From Zingiber officinale (taxonomy: Eukaryota; Streptophyta; Magnoliopsida; Zingiberales; Zingiberaceae), in contig NC_055987.1 of the NCBI RefSeq assembly GCF_018446385.1, forward strand, positions 9,385,705 to 9,449,704: a DNA stretch of 64,000 nucleotides. The letters are read 5' to 3'. The notes beneath the pieces were generated by a model. That model searched no databases and was not told the DNA's origin. It saw only the letters and a list, made by a program, of their open reading frames with translations. This document shows positions 49,901 through 62,616 of the stretch, piece after piece. Made by a program: the position numbers and the translations under genes. Positions within the stretch are counted from its first letter, which is position 1. Each line of letters starts with the position of its first letter.

Positions 49901-52132
49901 CAACAAGCTTCTCACCATATTGTGGATGTTTTTGTTTTTCCTCTCTGATAGACCATTTTGTTGGGGTGTAAAAGCATCTATCAGCTCTCTTCGAATGCCA
50001 TGAACTTCACAAAAATCTTCAAATTTGGTTGAGCAGTATTCTCCATCATGATTCATTTGGAGGGTCTTAATGGTGTTTCCTATTTCATTTTTTACACGAG
50101 CCTTGAAGCTCTGAAATGCACAAAATACTTCTGATTTTTTTTTTTTGTAAAAAATAAACCTAAGTTTTTCGAGTATAATCATCAATGAAGATAATTAAGT
50201 CTCCATTAGACAATCATATTATCGGGCTGCATATATCGGAATGAATTTGCTCCAAAAACTTCTTTTGCTTGCCATGACTTTCCCTGAGGAAATTGACAAC
50301 GATGTTGTTTGCAAACAATACATTCTTCACAAACTTGGAAAGGAATACTAATTTGAGGAAGACCTGTCACTATATTTTTCTATTGGATGATCTTCAATCC
50401 ACCAAAACTTAAGTGGCCATAACGAAATACAAAAACCAAGAAGGGTTTTTTACTTCAGCTGTCAAACAAGATTACACACTTATAATCTTCAATGGAAACA
50501 ACCTGTTTGAGCTCATTTGCACAACAACAATGGCTCCTCTAGTGGGATTATAAATCTCACAAATACCCTTTTGAATAGTGATTACATAACCCTTTTCTTG
50601 TAATTGACCAACACTTAACAGATTACTTTTCAATCATGAACGTAAAGGACATTAGAAATTGTTTCTACAAAACCATTCTTGGTTCCTATCTCTATATTAC
50701 ATTTTCCCATCACTTTCACAATAAAATAATCATCAAAACTTACTGTAGAATGAAAGCATTTATTTAAATAAAAAAAAGACTTACTTCCACACATGTGGTT
50801 ACTACAGCCCGTATCCAAATATAAAACATCAGACTCAAGTTCCTGATTAGCTTGAAACGTCATTAACAAAGTTTTCTCTTCTTGCTTTTCGGCAAAATTT
50901 GATTGTGCTTCTTTTTCTTTGTCTTCAGGTAGCTTAGTATAACATTCAAAATAATAATGTCCAAATTTTTGACATCTAAAGCACTCTACATTTGATTTGT
51001 CAAAATATTGATCTCATCCTCTATCTTTTCCTTAAAAATAACCATCATCGGCTTTAAAATACCTGCTGTTATCTCTATTGCCTCGATCTTCAGCTCCTCT
51101 ACCTCTACCTCTACCCCTTCCTCTAGAGTTTAAGAAATGAGTAGAGATAGAAACCTTTAAAGCTTGATCCTTTGAAGTTGAACTTCAGTTCATCTTCTGT
51201 TCATGGACTAGCAAGGAGCTCTACAGTTCATCAAGAGAAAATGCATCTATGTCTTTGGATTCTTCAATGATACACACAACATAATCAAACTTTGGTGTGC
51301 GAATGCAATATCTTCTCCACAATGGTGACATCTCCCATCTTCTCATCATGAAATAGCATTTTATTGCTCCATAGTCCTGGCACAGTAACTGGTGACAGAT
51401 TCCCCATCATTCATTTGTAGTCTCAAAATCTCTTCTCAAAGCTTGAAGCTGTGCACGCTTCACTCTAGCTGAGCCTTGATATTTTTTCTTCATGGAATCT
51501 CAAATATCTTTGGAAGTTTCTTTGCTAAGAGTTGTTTCCAAGATGGGACGATCAATTTCCTGGAAAAGGTTTTTTTTTTTTTTGCCTTCAAGTCTTTGAG
51601 CTTTCTCCCTTCCAACTCTATTTTCTGGATATCAATCAAGACTGCATCTGTTGTTGGTGCTTGAATTCCAAATTCAATGATTGACCAATACTCTTTTGAC
51701 CATAGAAGATTCTCCATTAGCATACTCCAATGGTCATAGTGACCATCAAAACATTGAATCACAGGTTGCACAAAATTGTTTTCGGGCGCCATTGAGTCTT
51801 GCTGTTGCAAGATGAAATTAAAGCTGTTGCTTTTTTGAACCTGGCTTGGATACCACTGATATAACAGAAAAGAAAATAAAAGAGACGTGTTGGAATGAAA
51901 AAACTCTTATAATTGATGAAGAAAAAGAGCCTATAAATAGGTTTTACATCAGAACACTTCAACCTAGTATTAAACCATAACTCCTATATAATAAGATCAC
52001 CCATGGCACTTTCTCAGACATGAAATCAAATAACTATACACCTAAAGACTCAGACAAACTAAGACTCGAGCAAACTACCAATGACTAGAACTTCCAATAA
52101 ATATTATAAAATAAAACATTTAAATCTTAACA
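46954..52132 (-). mobile_element. Ty1/copia retrotransposon fossil
   Basis: Copia element on the minus strand with target duplication AGCAA (46949-46953 and 52133-52137). The 5' LTR is 51857-52132 (276 bp); the 3' LTR is about 46954-47133 and shorter. The primer-binding site TGGTATCCAAGC follows the 5' LTR. In order from right to left: Gag (about 51810-50900), protease/zinc region (YLDTGCSNHMCG at about 50780), integrase (FTPQQNGLSERKN at about 49940), reverse transcriptase (LIVCLYIDDLIF at about 48510) and RNase H (SWSSKK near 47520). The layout is complete for copia, but the coding parts are broken in many places. A hAT-type element is nested at 47555-47954. LTR divergence is marked, so it is old. 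Confidence 0.9.
47555..47954. mobile_element. Non-autonomous hAT-type element nested in the copia fossil
   Basis: 400 bp, ends TAAGGGTGAGTA / TTGCTCACCCCTA, AT-rich interior with repeated AACCGAA and CGGTTTGATCGG words. Flanks GGTCCTAT / GCCCCTGT agree at 5 of 8 positions, a decayed 8-bp duplication. It interrupts the RNase H region of the copia fossil, so it is younger than that insertion. Confidence 0.75.
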
Positions 52133-52654
52133 AGCAAGTTATCAGTTCCACTTCTCCGAGAAATCTCATCTACCAATCATCTATTGTATCAGTAGATAAC
52201 ACTCATCATCCATCGGCTTTTATTTATTTATTTATTATTAATTCAATGGTAATTCATCCAAGGACGTACTTAGGTTTTCAAATGGATTAAAAGGCACACT
52301 ATATTTAATAATTATCAAAGGTTGCATCGGTCCCAAGCCCGAATAAAGAAGGAAGGTTGTGTTATGTTGTCAGTCAGTGTTAAAACTATAGTAAATATTC
52401 AATGAATGAATCCATTAAACTATTATGATAATGCTAGATTGTTCTCTAGAAGGAACGTGTTGTAGGGTTCGACTCTAACGTCTCAGCAAGGACCGCTACA
52501 TCTCTAAAACTTGGATGTAGTGCTAAATATACAAAAGATCACATTTTAGAGTCCGACTATAACATATCGGCAAAGACCACTATATCTCCATGAGAATTTG
52601 GGCGCAGTGTTAAATAGGCAAGAGTTCTCACATCGTACGTTAAATAAGAATAAA

Positions 52655-53650
52655 TATGATAGGAAAACTAATAGTCTAAGATTTGAAACATAAAATATAG
52701 AAATCATCACTGGTAAATCAATGGAAGTAGTAGATACTATAATTAGGAGAAGAACTAGTATTTTGTATGTACAAGAGACAAAATGAGTAGGTGAGAATGC
52801 AAAGATAATAGAAAACTTGGGTTTTAAGTTATGGTATACAAGAAAAAGTAAATAAGAAATGAAATGAGCATTGATATAGATAGTTCGTTAAAGGAGGAAG
52901 TTGTAAGAGTAGTTTGAAAAGGAGATAGAATTATAACCCTTAAGATAATAGTGGTGAAAACAACTATAAATATAATTAGCGTTAGGGGTGGCAATTTCTG
53001 ACTTGACACAAAAACATGACCCGAACTGAAACAAAAAAAATCAGGTTAGGGTCAAGTCTTATTGGGTTTGGGTCAACCTGATTCACACAATTAATAAATG
53101 TGTCGGGTTCGGGTTAACCTAAAATGACCTTATTACAACCCATGAACCCATTTATAAATATTTTTGAATAGGGTTCGAGTTAGATTTTGGTTGAATTTGG
53201 GTTAAAATAAGTATATTTTTATAAAATGGGTATTTTTAGGTTGGGTTCGGGTTGAGTTTGGATTAAGATGAACATGTTTTTATAAATGGATAATTTCAAG
53301 TCGGGTCAAATTCAGGTTGGATTCGGATTATGGGTCATTTCAGGTTGGCTTCAGGTCAAATACAGATAAACGGGTCGGGTCCGAGTCGAACAATTTGACA
53401 CAAAATATTAATCAAGTCAAGTTCGGATTTTGATGTTCCAACTCGTCAACCTACCAACCCGAACCTGCCAACTTGAATTCAACCTGAATTGTCACCCCTA
53501 ATTAGCGTATATGCAGCGCAAGTAGGATTAGATAAAGCTACCAAATCAAGATTTTGGGATGACTTAGATGAAGTATTATAAAATATTCTACCAAATGAAA
53601 TAAATTTAATAGAAGGTGATCTAAATGAGCATATTGGAGTGAAAAATAAG
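52655..53650 (+). pseudogene. RTE-type LINE endonuclease fragment, split by a hAT-type element
   Basis: Plus-strand remnant of a non-LTR retrotransposon endonuclease. Recognisable pieces are TGKSMEVVDTIIRRRTSIL with VQETK at 52712-52790, FKLWYTRKSK at 52825-52855, and, after the inserted element, AAQVGLDKATKSRFWDDLDE with an EGDLNEHIG motif at 53520-53645. The pattern (KSMEVVDT, VQETKW, GDLN) is that of the RTE clade. It has several stops and a frame change, no reverse transcriptase part, and no visible 3' end. Confidence 0.75.
52983..53500. mobile_element. Non-autonomous hAT-type element nested in the LINE fragment
   Basis: 518 bp with 14-bp terminal inverted repeats TAGGGGTGGCAATT / AATTGTCACCCCTA (one mismatch) and a perfect 8-bp target duplication ATTAGCGT (52975-52982 and 53501-53508). 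The interior is rich in GGGTTCGGGTT words. No transposase. Confidence 0.92.
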
Positions 53651-54589
53651 GAATAAATCCAACAAAAAGTTTGCAAAGAGAAAGTCAAAGTGGGTCAAAG
53701 GTTGACTGAACACTTGGCATGAGATAAAAAGTCCAAGTGGGTCAAGAGTTAACTCGACACTTAGTGGGGAAGACCAAGCAGATCATGGTTGATTGGATGT
53801 TGGGCAAGGAGAACCCTATACTCGGATCAAGTGAGTTAGGGTTGGATAATCGATCAAGGTAATTGATTGGGGCATGCTCCAATCGATTAGGATGGATTCC
53901 TAATTGATTGAGAGTTTCGAGGAGCCAAATTAGAAATAACATGTGCTGAATCGATTGAGCCAATTGATTCATCCCTTTCCAATCGATTGGGCAGTGGTTT
54001 GTCGCGGAGAGAAGGAATCAATTGAGGCAATCGATTAAGACTTCTTAATCGATTGTGCTAATCGATTAAGGCTTTTGCAAGAGAACATAAAGGTTGGTAA
54101 TCAATTGGGTAATCAATTAAGACCTTCCGAATCGATTAGGATGACTCACCAATTAATTAAGAGATCAAAAAGAGGTGTTCTACATATGTTCGAATGGTCG
54201 ACTTACATGGCAATCGATTAAGAAAAAGCTTAATTGATTAGGAGGTGAAAAATCGTTCAAACAACTTCAATATAAAGGGGAGTTCGTCTAGGGTTTTCGT
54301 TGCCAGTTCTTAGATGATTCAGAGTAAAGTGTTGTTACATTTCTAAGTCAACAAGAGGCTAAATCAAAGCAAGAAAAGAGTAAGCAAAACAAAGTCATTT
54401 GTTGTAATTATTTTTTATTTCTTTTGTAACCTAGTTTGCATTTCTTGTTGTATTTCTTGTATTTGAGTTTGTGTGAGGTTTCTCCATCTCCAGATTGTTT
54501 CTAAGAAGGAGTGTGTTCATAGTGGAACTATGTGCACGGTGTGGATCTTTGGATTAGTTACCTCAAGGAGGTGGAGACTAAGTAAAATG
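53651..54589 (+). repeat. Unclassified LTR-like repeat with many AATCGATT motifs
   Basis: Contains more than a dozen variants of AATCGATTAAG/GG between about 53830 and 54240, then a TATA-like TATAAAGGGG (54272) and a T-rich leader-like stretch. This resembles the U3-R-U5 layout of an LTR, but no partner LTR or ends were found. It was the target of gag-only element B; its continuation starts at 58476. Confidence 0.45.
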
Positions 54590-55390
54590 TGTTGGAATAG
54601 GTTGGCCGGTAAGAGGGGTGAATTGCTTGTTGAAAAATAAAATAAAAACTCTTCTCAATCTTTCAACTCAGATTAGTAGCACGCTTATAAAAAGGAAATT
54701 AAACAACTAATAAATTAAAGATACTAAGAAGTTACTTGGTTACAACCTAGGTGGTTGTTAATTCAAAACAGAAGAAAGTACTAAAATGATCTCCTTCATG
54801 TAGGAGGAGAAGCCTATTACACTCATTGAACGCTCAGAAATATGCTAGAAAATGAATACAAGAGTTGTTTAATTATTCATAACTTCAGGGGTCTTTTATA
54901 GCCCTTGGAAAATTCTATCCAAGGGTGGAAGGCGCCTCCAGCGTGATGATTTTATTCGTGCAAAGATAAAATTTTATCTTCACCAACGGTCATTGGGAAG
55001 GCACCTTCAAGCCATTAAAGGCGTCTTTGTACTATTCATCGAAGGCGCCTTCACACTGTTCATCAAAGGCGCATTCCACGCCATGGAAGGCGCTTTCCAT
55101 AAGGCAGTTCAACTTCTTTTCTCCTCAAGTAAGCTTCCGCTCTGACTTATCATCCCTCGGAAATGTCGCGCGCTTCCTTCTCGTCTGCCAATGTATTCTT
55201 CTATGGCACCTCATCCCTCGGACACACTGAGCCTGTCGACTCTCTCCCGTGTCATCCTTCTCGCTAGCTGTGTCTTTCACTCGACTTTCTGTATTCCTAA
55301 GTTTCTACACACTTAGACACAGGGGTTAAATAATAACATGACCTAACTTGATTTGGTTGATCACATTAAAATTACCACGGGGTACTTACA
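54590..55390 (-). repeat. 3' LTR of gag-only element B
   Basis: 801-bp LTR, TG...CA bounded, with GGCGCCTTCAAG-type motifs like those of element A. Confidence 0.9.
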
Positions 55391-56376
55391 ATCTCCCCTT
55401 TTGATGTGAGCAACCCCAAGTTAAGTTATGGTAAAAAAATAATAATAATAATAAGGTAATCAATATCACAAATAATAATATGCTAAAAATAATGATACCC
55501 TCCCCATAGACTTAATCTTCACTTCTCCTCTTTGATCACATAAAAATAGGGTATTTAAAATGTTTTGAGAATAAAGTCTAAAACAAAGTCTAAGGAAAAA
55601 TACTCTTATCCAGAAAATTTTGAAATATTAAACATCGAAAAAATCTGGACTTAAAAAAATACTTTGAAAAATATTTTTAATTGTTAAAAAAAAATTTAAC
55701 AGCCATATATAAGACATATAAAAAAATTTCATATAAAGTTGAGATTATTGTGAGTAGAAATAAAATTCTTTCCACATTAAGACATATTAAAAAAAATAAA
55801 TTTTCAAAAAAATTTAATATTAAAAATTAACTTCTAATTAATTTCTAACAGAATTTATGTAAAATAATTTATTTGAAAGTATTTTTATAACAATTAAATG
55901 CTTAACAGTTAGTCAATTAAATATTTGTTTCAGTGATTGGCTTCCAAACTGTGACAAGACACTCAGCCTTCTTGGTTATTGAAACAACAACCACTTCTAG
56001 ATAAATAATTTTAAAGAAATTAAATATTTAATTTTCTTTCTGAAGTCCTAGATCTAACTTTCAAAAATTTTAATTAAAAAAAAACAAGGCATGCAAAAAA
56101 AAAAAACCTAAATATGATTTTGGAATCCAAAATAAATTCCTTCCTATAGGATTAATTAAAAATTTCTTAGTAATATATTTCTGTGATATTTTTCTAATTT
56201 GGCTCTTACGGTATTTAAAGTGTCAGTTTAATCCATTAGATCTTTTAACTTATTGAATATGTGAGCATGTACGATTTTTTAATGCTTTTATTTTTGCTTC
56301 CAATTTCTCATTTTCTATTTTTATCTTGTCGAAGTCTTCTAATCGACAAGATGTTGCTAGACTTCCTTTTAATTTA

Positions 56377-57587
56377 TCATTTTCTTTTTTTTTTTAATTT
56401 ACAGGAATTTTTTGATAATATTTTTATAAACTGAAATAATTTATCAGGAGGTAGAGACCATACCTGACCTACCTTGTCGATCCCATAATCTGAAGCTCCC
56501 CCTGAAGTGTTGTTATCTTCTAATGTCGCTCTCCCTTCATCGATGCTCTCGATGCTTATTTCGGACGAGCTTGCTTTGTTTTTATCTTCTTGGTGACTTG
56601 CCACTAGTGCAAGTCCGGTAAGGGTTTCGATCTCAGATTCGGACGATATTTCATTCAACGTCGCCTTTAGATTTCAATGCTTTGTCTGGACTGATCTTTT
56701 GTCCTTGCTTTTGTCCTTGTTCTTGTCCTTGCTTTTGTCCTTGTTCTTATCCTTGCTCTTCAATTTAGGGCAATTGCCTTTCACATGCCCTTCTTCATTG
56801 TAGTGGTAGCATCTTATATTTCTTCTTCTTCTTTTATCATGTACTTGATTAAATTTATTAGTTTTAAATAACTTTTTAAACTTCCTTACCATGAACGTTA
56901 TTTCATCATCATCGAAAGAAGATTCAAAATCTGGTTCGTCCATTTTTTCTTTTAAGGTGATGTTGTGCTTGGACTTCTTCTTTAGATCTGCGTATCTCAT
57001 TTCATGAACTTCAAAAGTTGAAAACAATTCTTCTAAGGTACTTACTTCTATATCCTTATAGACATAATAAGCATCTACTAATGATGTTCATTCAGTAATC
57101 TTAGGAAACGCGTTAAGCGCTTACCTTAGCGAATCTCGGTTAGTTACATTTTCTTCGAGATTCATGAGTTTGGTGATGAGTTCTTTTATTCTTAAGTAAA
57201 GGTGTGCAACGGTTTCATCTTCTTCTAATTTGATGTTGATGATTTGGTTTCGGAGTAAATCACATCTTGCGAGTTTTGCCTCCGAAGTCCCTTCGTGTAG
57301 TTCTAGGAATTTCTCCCAAAACCCCTTAGGTGACTCGTAGACTCTGATCTGATTGACTTCTTGAGGTGGTAGTATGCTAAGTAGATGAAACTCTGCTTTG
57401 TCGTTTGCCATGAAGTCGGCTTGCTCCTTTTCGTCCATTGGTATTCTTCTTTATCCTCTAGTGCTACAAAACTAAATTTTATGATTAATAGTAAATCGAA
57501 ATCTATCTTAAAGAATACCTCCATCTTTTTCTTCCAACTCACAAATTCTCCCTCGAACTTCGGTGGATAGATACTCAGTCTGGCCAT
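56377..57587 (-). pseudogene. Gag region of element B
   Basis: Fossil Gag. It opens MARLSIYPPKFEGEFVSWKK and carries FWEKFLELHEGTSEAKLARC (UBN2-type), a CCHC knuckle (CYHYNEEGHVKGNCPK at about 56770-56815) and a run of KDKNKDKSKDK repeats (about 56690-56755), then a serine-rich acidic tail. Recognised by motif and by the same plan as element A. Confidence 0.85.
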
Positions 57588-57644
57588 CTCTTGTGCTTCG
57601 GTCGGCGGTTAGTCCTTCTGAAGCAACCTGACTCTGATACCACT

Positions 57645-58475
57645 TGTTGGAATAGGTTGGGCTGGCAAGAGAGGGGTGAATTGCCTGTTGAAAAATTAAA
57701 CAAAAACCCTTCTCGATCTTTCAACTCAGATTAGTAGCACACTTATAAAAAGGAAATTAAACAACTAATAAATTAAAGACACTAAAGAGTTACTTGGTTA
57801 CAACCTAGGTAGTTGTTAATCGAAGATAGAAGAAAGCATTGAAAAAATCTTCTTCATGTGGGCGAAGAAGCCTATTACACTTGTTGAACGCTCAGAAATG
57901 TACTAGGAAATGAATGCAAGAGTTGTTTAATTATTTCTACTTCTAGGGGTCTTTTTATAACCCCTGGAAAATTCTATCTGAGGTTGGAATGTGCCTTCCA
58001 TAGGGTGAAAGGCGCCTCCAGCGTAGCAATTTTATCCGTACAAAGATAAAGTCTTATCTTCGCCAATGGTCACTGGGAAGGCTTGAAGGTGCCTTCGTAC
58101 TGTTCATGGAAGACACCTTCAAGCCATTTTAGGTCTCTTCGCACTGTTCATCGAAAACGCCTTCCACGCCATGAAAGGTGCCTTCCATAAAGCAATTCAT
58201 CTTCTTTTCTCCTCGAACAAGTTTTCGTTCCGGCTTCTCGTCCCTCAAAAATGTCGCACGCTTCCTTCTCGTTTACCAGCGTATTCTTCCGCAGCACCTC
58301 GTCCCTCGAACGCACCGAGCCATCAATCCTCTCCCGTAACGTCCTTCTCGTTAGCTGCGTCTTTCGCTCGACTTTCTATGCTCCTAAGTTTCGCACACTT
58401 AGACACAGGGGTTAAACAACAACAGGGTCTAAATTGATTGGTTGATCATATCAAAATTACTACGAGATACTTACA
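57645..58475 (-). repeat. 5' LTR of gag-only element B
   Basis: 831-bp LTR matching 54590-55390, bordered by the primer-binding site inside and AAATG outside. Confidence 0.9.
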
Positions 58476-60714
58476 AAATGAAGGTGTTATCATTACTTCG
58501 AGTGTTCACTATAAATCATCAATAAGAAGCAAAAGAAGCTATGCACCCCCTAGCTCTCGAGTGTCCTAACAAATGCTAGAAATAATCTTCTAAAGATCCA
58601 TTGATTTCGCAGAATATTAGACAATAGAGATCAAATAATTCATCATTTGAGGGGAAAATGATAAAATATTATTGATAAAAAATTAACTTAAAAATAATTA
58701 AATAGATATTTAAATAGTCTTAAAACCCTTACCCTAATTTTGCAAAAGATAAAAAAAAAGTAATAAAAAAAGACTAAAATCTTCCAAACCTTTGAAAAGG
58801 CTTTAAATAATATTTTTTAGGTTTGAAACTAGGCTATTAAGAGTAAACCTTGAAATTAACATAGATCTCAATAAGATTCGATTTGATATATTATATAGAT
58901 TACGTGGTTCAATCTGAGTTAAAAGTTATAATCTTTTAAAGTTTCCACCAATCTTGTTCTAATTCTGCTCCGATCTTGTTATGATTCTACCGATCTTGCT
59001 CCGATCCTACTGCAAAGCTCAATTCTGCACGATCCAAGATCGATTTGTGTTTCTAGATAGTAAGATCGTACGATTCTATAATCCAGAATTATGATTTTAT
59101 AAACTATGAGTCTAATGATGCCTTTTATTACTTATTTCAACTTCTCCGGATTTGTTAAATTGTTATTGGAAGAATCGGCTCTAAATTTCAAATTGGGCCT
59201 GATTGACATGTTAGGTCTGATATCATTTTATATCATTCTATAGATTGATATCAAGACCACATTGGAATTTAGAATTAATTCTTCTAATAACATCTCTGAG
59301 GTGCCGAAATAAACAATAGAGGGTATCATTGGACTCCTTGCAGTCTCATAAATCTACAATACCTTAAATGAGTCGAATCATACCTATTTAGGTCTATTAG
59401 TGGATTTTGACGGAAATTTACTCGTGGATCTAGATAGATACGATTGACTCGTTTTAGGTTCTATGAATTTTTGAGACTGCAAGAAGTCTAACAATGTCCT
59501 TAATTATTTATTTTGATTTTTTCGGAGGTATTAAAATATTATTAGAAGAATTAACTCTAAACCCCAAGGTAATCCTGGTCTTGAGGAAATCAAGTCCATA
59601 GTAATGCTGAAAGATAATGTAATTAAGCCATAGTGCTGATGTTTAGCACTATAATAGTTATGCATGTAAATAAAAAACAAAGAGAAAAGAGAAGAAATGA
59701 GAGAAAAGAAAAAGAAAAAGAGGTTATGCCTAGAGAGAAAAAGAGAACAGAGAAATAAAAAAAAATCAGATATGACGAGGGTAAAATTAAAAAAAAGCTA
59801 CGTCCTTTTTTTAATTACCAAAATATAGTATATCTTTTGGTTAATTTGGAAACCTAGTATGTCATTTGTATATTGCATATTCAAGTCCTCAACTTAATCT
59901 GGACGACCTAATTTCAAAATCGGCCATCAAATAAATTTGAAAAAGATAGATGAATTTTGACATAACACCTAGCATCATGATTCAAACTCTACAAGCGTTC
60001 AAAAATATCTAGCATGAGATTCGAATTATATGAAAATAATTCTTATTTCTTACATGTGGATCCTTTAGTCTGTAAAGATTAGAATAATTCATGATCCAAT
60101 TTTTATTTTGATGGGATAATGACCCCTATCTATTAACAAATGAGGGTCATTGTCTCTTACCAATCTCCTTATTTCGGTCCAAGAGCGGATCAGGACAAAG
60201 GGATCAGAGGATCCGATCCCATTTCTTACCATCACACTGTACCGAGGGCTTACTAGTTGGTTGGTTGGAACATGTGGCTAGAACAATCATGATCCATCAT
60301 GGAAATATTTTCACAAACAAATAATTCATCTATGTTCTAAAAATATTTTAGATTTTAAATGTGCATAAATTCCAGATATTTAGGTTATTAAAAAAATATA
60401 TTAAAATAAAATATTCGGTCCAGATAGTCCAACATATAATAAAGATTTCAATGGATAGTGCAGTTTTATGTGGAGGCAGGCCTGTTAGTGGGCCAAAAGG
60501 CCCAATTTTATTATAGAATCGAAATGAGATGATTTTTAAAAATTAAAATTTGTCTTGACAAATTCTTTTCGAATTTCACATTGTCATTTCACAAAAAAAA
60601 AGATTAGATTTTACCAGATCTTCAAGGATTTCCATCAATCTTAGCTAAGTCAGTTGATTTAATACAGTGCATTAGTCATAGTGCAAAATGGCTCGAACAA
60701 ATAAAATTGAATAT
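58476..60714. other. Intergenic, with a fold-back repeat
   Basis: 58476-59080 continues the repeat interrupted by element B and has no recognised gene. 59108-59567 is the fold-back structure described separately. 59568-60714 has no open frame or element I can support. Confidence 0.5.
59108..59567. repeat. Long imperfect inverted repeat with an extra arm copy
   Basis: Left arm 59262-59398 pairs with right arm 59435-59567 (for example CTTGCAGTCTCATAAATCTAC against TTTTTGAGACTGCAAGAAG, and TTCTTCTAATAACATCT against ATATTATTAGAAGAA). A third, more diverged arm lies at 59108-59191 in the orientation of the right arm. Arms are roughly 130 bp and match at perhaps 70-75% by eye. Confidence 0.75.
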
Positions 60715-61579
60715 TGATCCTGTCCGATTGTTGAAGTGATGAAAATTGGAGATATGGTATTTCGGTTGATCGTGTGTTGACTCCTCGCGACCCTATAACT
60801 ATAACCGCATTAATATCGAGCCAGGGAAGAGGTCCCGACGATGACCCTCCGATGCTCAAGTCAGTCACCGACAATGTGTGGAAGGAAAGCAAAGCAGCGA
60901 ATAGTAGCAGCAACAGTAGATTATCACATACCTTGGCTGAAGTTCAGACCCCCTTTATATAGGGCTCTCGCAGAGTGTGTACATGCTTCCCAAGACATGC
61001 ATGCTTCCCGAAACTTTCCCTTAAAAGATGTATCGGTAAACTGTCTCTGACACACTACCTTAACGAGCCGAGCATATCCCTAAAGTGATAGCTGTGGAAA
61101 CTTCTGTCGTACGATCTTCTATCCGAACCGGCCGTCTGTCAGTGGCGCATGCTCCCAAAAAGATAATGTCTAACAAGCGGTGTCTTTTACTGGGCCAAGC
61201 GGGATACCTGCTCGAAAGATAACCGCTCGACTCGGGTTCTTACTTTCTGCTCGGATGAGTGTATTATCTGGCCGAGCGAGAAAGCCGCTTGGCTGGCCTT
61301 CTGTTTGTGTAGTTTGGTCATAAATCCGTTCCGTCCTTATAGCTCTATATGAGGCCGAGCGGGGAAGCCGCTCGGCGTGCCCTTGCAGAGTCTTTCTTGA
61401 GCGTCGGAAGCTCGGAACCTCGTCGAACTGTTATGATGTCGGATCAGATCTTCATTATCCCAATCGGACGAGCATACTCCCCAATCAACCGTGTTTAACC
61501 ACCTTAACTTTGACCTCCACCATGACACTTACCTCCATCATAACAACAGGGTGGGGCCTTCCCCTTTATCACCCCATCA
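60715..61579 (-). repeat. Solo LTR, gypsy-like family C, copy 3
   Basis: Inverted relative of 8509-9417. On the minus strand it opens TGATGGGGTGATAAAGGGG and shares TTAAGGTAGTGTGTCAGAGA and the CGGTGACTGACTTGAGCAT block. The flanks AATAT / AGCAT are a weak target duplication. It carries the GCCGAGCGG...CCGCTCGG motifs. Confidence 0.7.
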
Positions 61580-62461
61580 AGCATCAAATATAGATTAACA
61601 ATTTTTATCCAAATGTACGCCTCCTTCCTTTTGCTTTAAAAAAAGATACATTTTGTTCTCATTCTATTCCAAAACTTCAATATCAAAGAATTCACAAATT
61701 AATTTATGGTAATATATTCGTTTAAGATTTTACATGTGAATTCATTTTCATTTATAGAATTGAATATGCAAAGCTCAATATAATGATTGAAAGATTGTCT
61801 ACTTGGACAAAAATTGTACTAAATGATAAAAAAAACTTCTGATTTTTTAATCAACTGATTTAAATACTTGAGTTTGGAATTGTATATATGTTTGATCTTA
61901 GTTCCTTCCACTCGAAGTACACATTTTATAAAAGTGGCATTCATGTTCTAATGATGTATACACTGTCCAAAATAATTTATTTTATCCAAGAACAAACATT
62001 AAGAAGAACATTGAATATGTATAATTTCTGCTGTAGCTTTCGCTCTCAGGATCACTAGATCAGTTGGCAACTACCTGTCCACAAAATTAATTGTTTAAAC
62101 TATAAAAAATATATATAAAGAATAGAAATGTTCATATTAATTTTTGTCTTCTTTTCCAAATCAATGCGTGGTTTTGGAAATTAATTTGTCGATTTCCACT
62201 CGATCGGTTTTCTAATCCATAGTATTCGTCAACTCAACTAATTATAATGCCAAATCTACTAGGTCAATCCGTGTAACAAAAGTAAACTAACCACTAATTA
62301 ATTAGTTTAAACTTAACAATCATAGCTGACTGATTTTTTTCATCCGAATGTTGCAATACCTACTCCAGCTTCATAATCACGCCTTTGTTTTGACTCATTG
62401 TACAACTTTTCCTTGTAAACTTTTCGCCACCAAACATGCTTTCTTTTTAATTTCCTATTGC

Positions 62462-62616
62462 TCTCGGGGTGTAACGTAGACGGTGGGCTCATGACATCTC
62501 TAGCATAATGACTTACAAGGTCGATTCTAAGAAACTGACGATCTGTAAAACTCCACTATGCACTTAACGCAATGGGACCGACACTAGAGGGGCCGTTAAT
62601 ATAACGAATCTACATT
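62462..62616 (+). mobile_element. SINE family 2, diverged copy
   Basis: Shares with 15274-15462 the opening GTGTAACGTAGACGGTGGGC, the GGTCGATTCTAAGAA block and the ending GGGACCGACACTAGAGG...CCGTTAA. No clear target duplication remains. Confidence 0.65.

Larger units (their letters stand above)
54590..58475 (-). mobile_element. Gag-only copia-type LTR element B (TR-GAG-like)
   Basis: Minus-strand LTR element with exact ends. LTRs 54590-55390 (801 bp) and 57645-58475 (831 bp), target duplication AAATG (54585-54589 and 58476-58480). The primer-binding site TGGTATCAGAGT lies at about 57631-57642 and a polypurine tract (CAAAAGGGGAGAT) at about 55391-55404. The interior encodes a Gag only (57587-56377), with a CCHC knuckle; 55405-56370 is AT-rich with no pol genes. 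It is a distant relative of element A: same primer site, similar LTR ends and Gag plan. A few breaks; LTR differences of roughly 8% by eye suggest a similar age. Confidence 0.9.

Noticed and set aside
56690-56755. CRISPR-like short repeats
   Set aside because: The repeated TTGTCCTTG words encode the Lys-Asp run of a Gag protein; there are no spacers.
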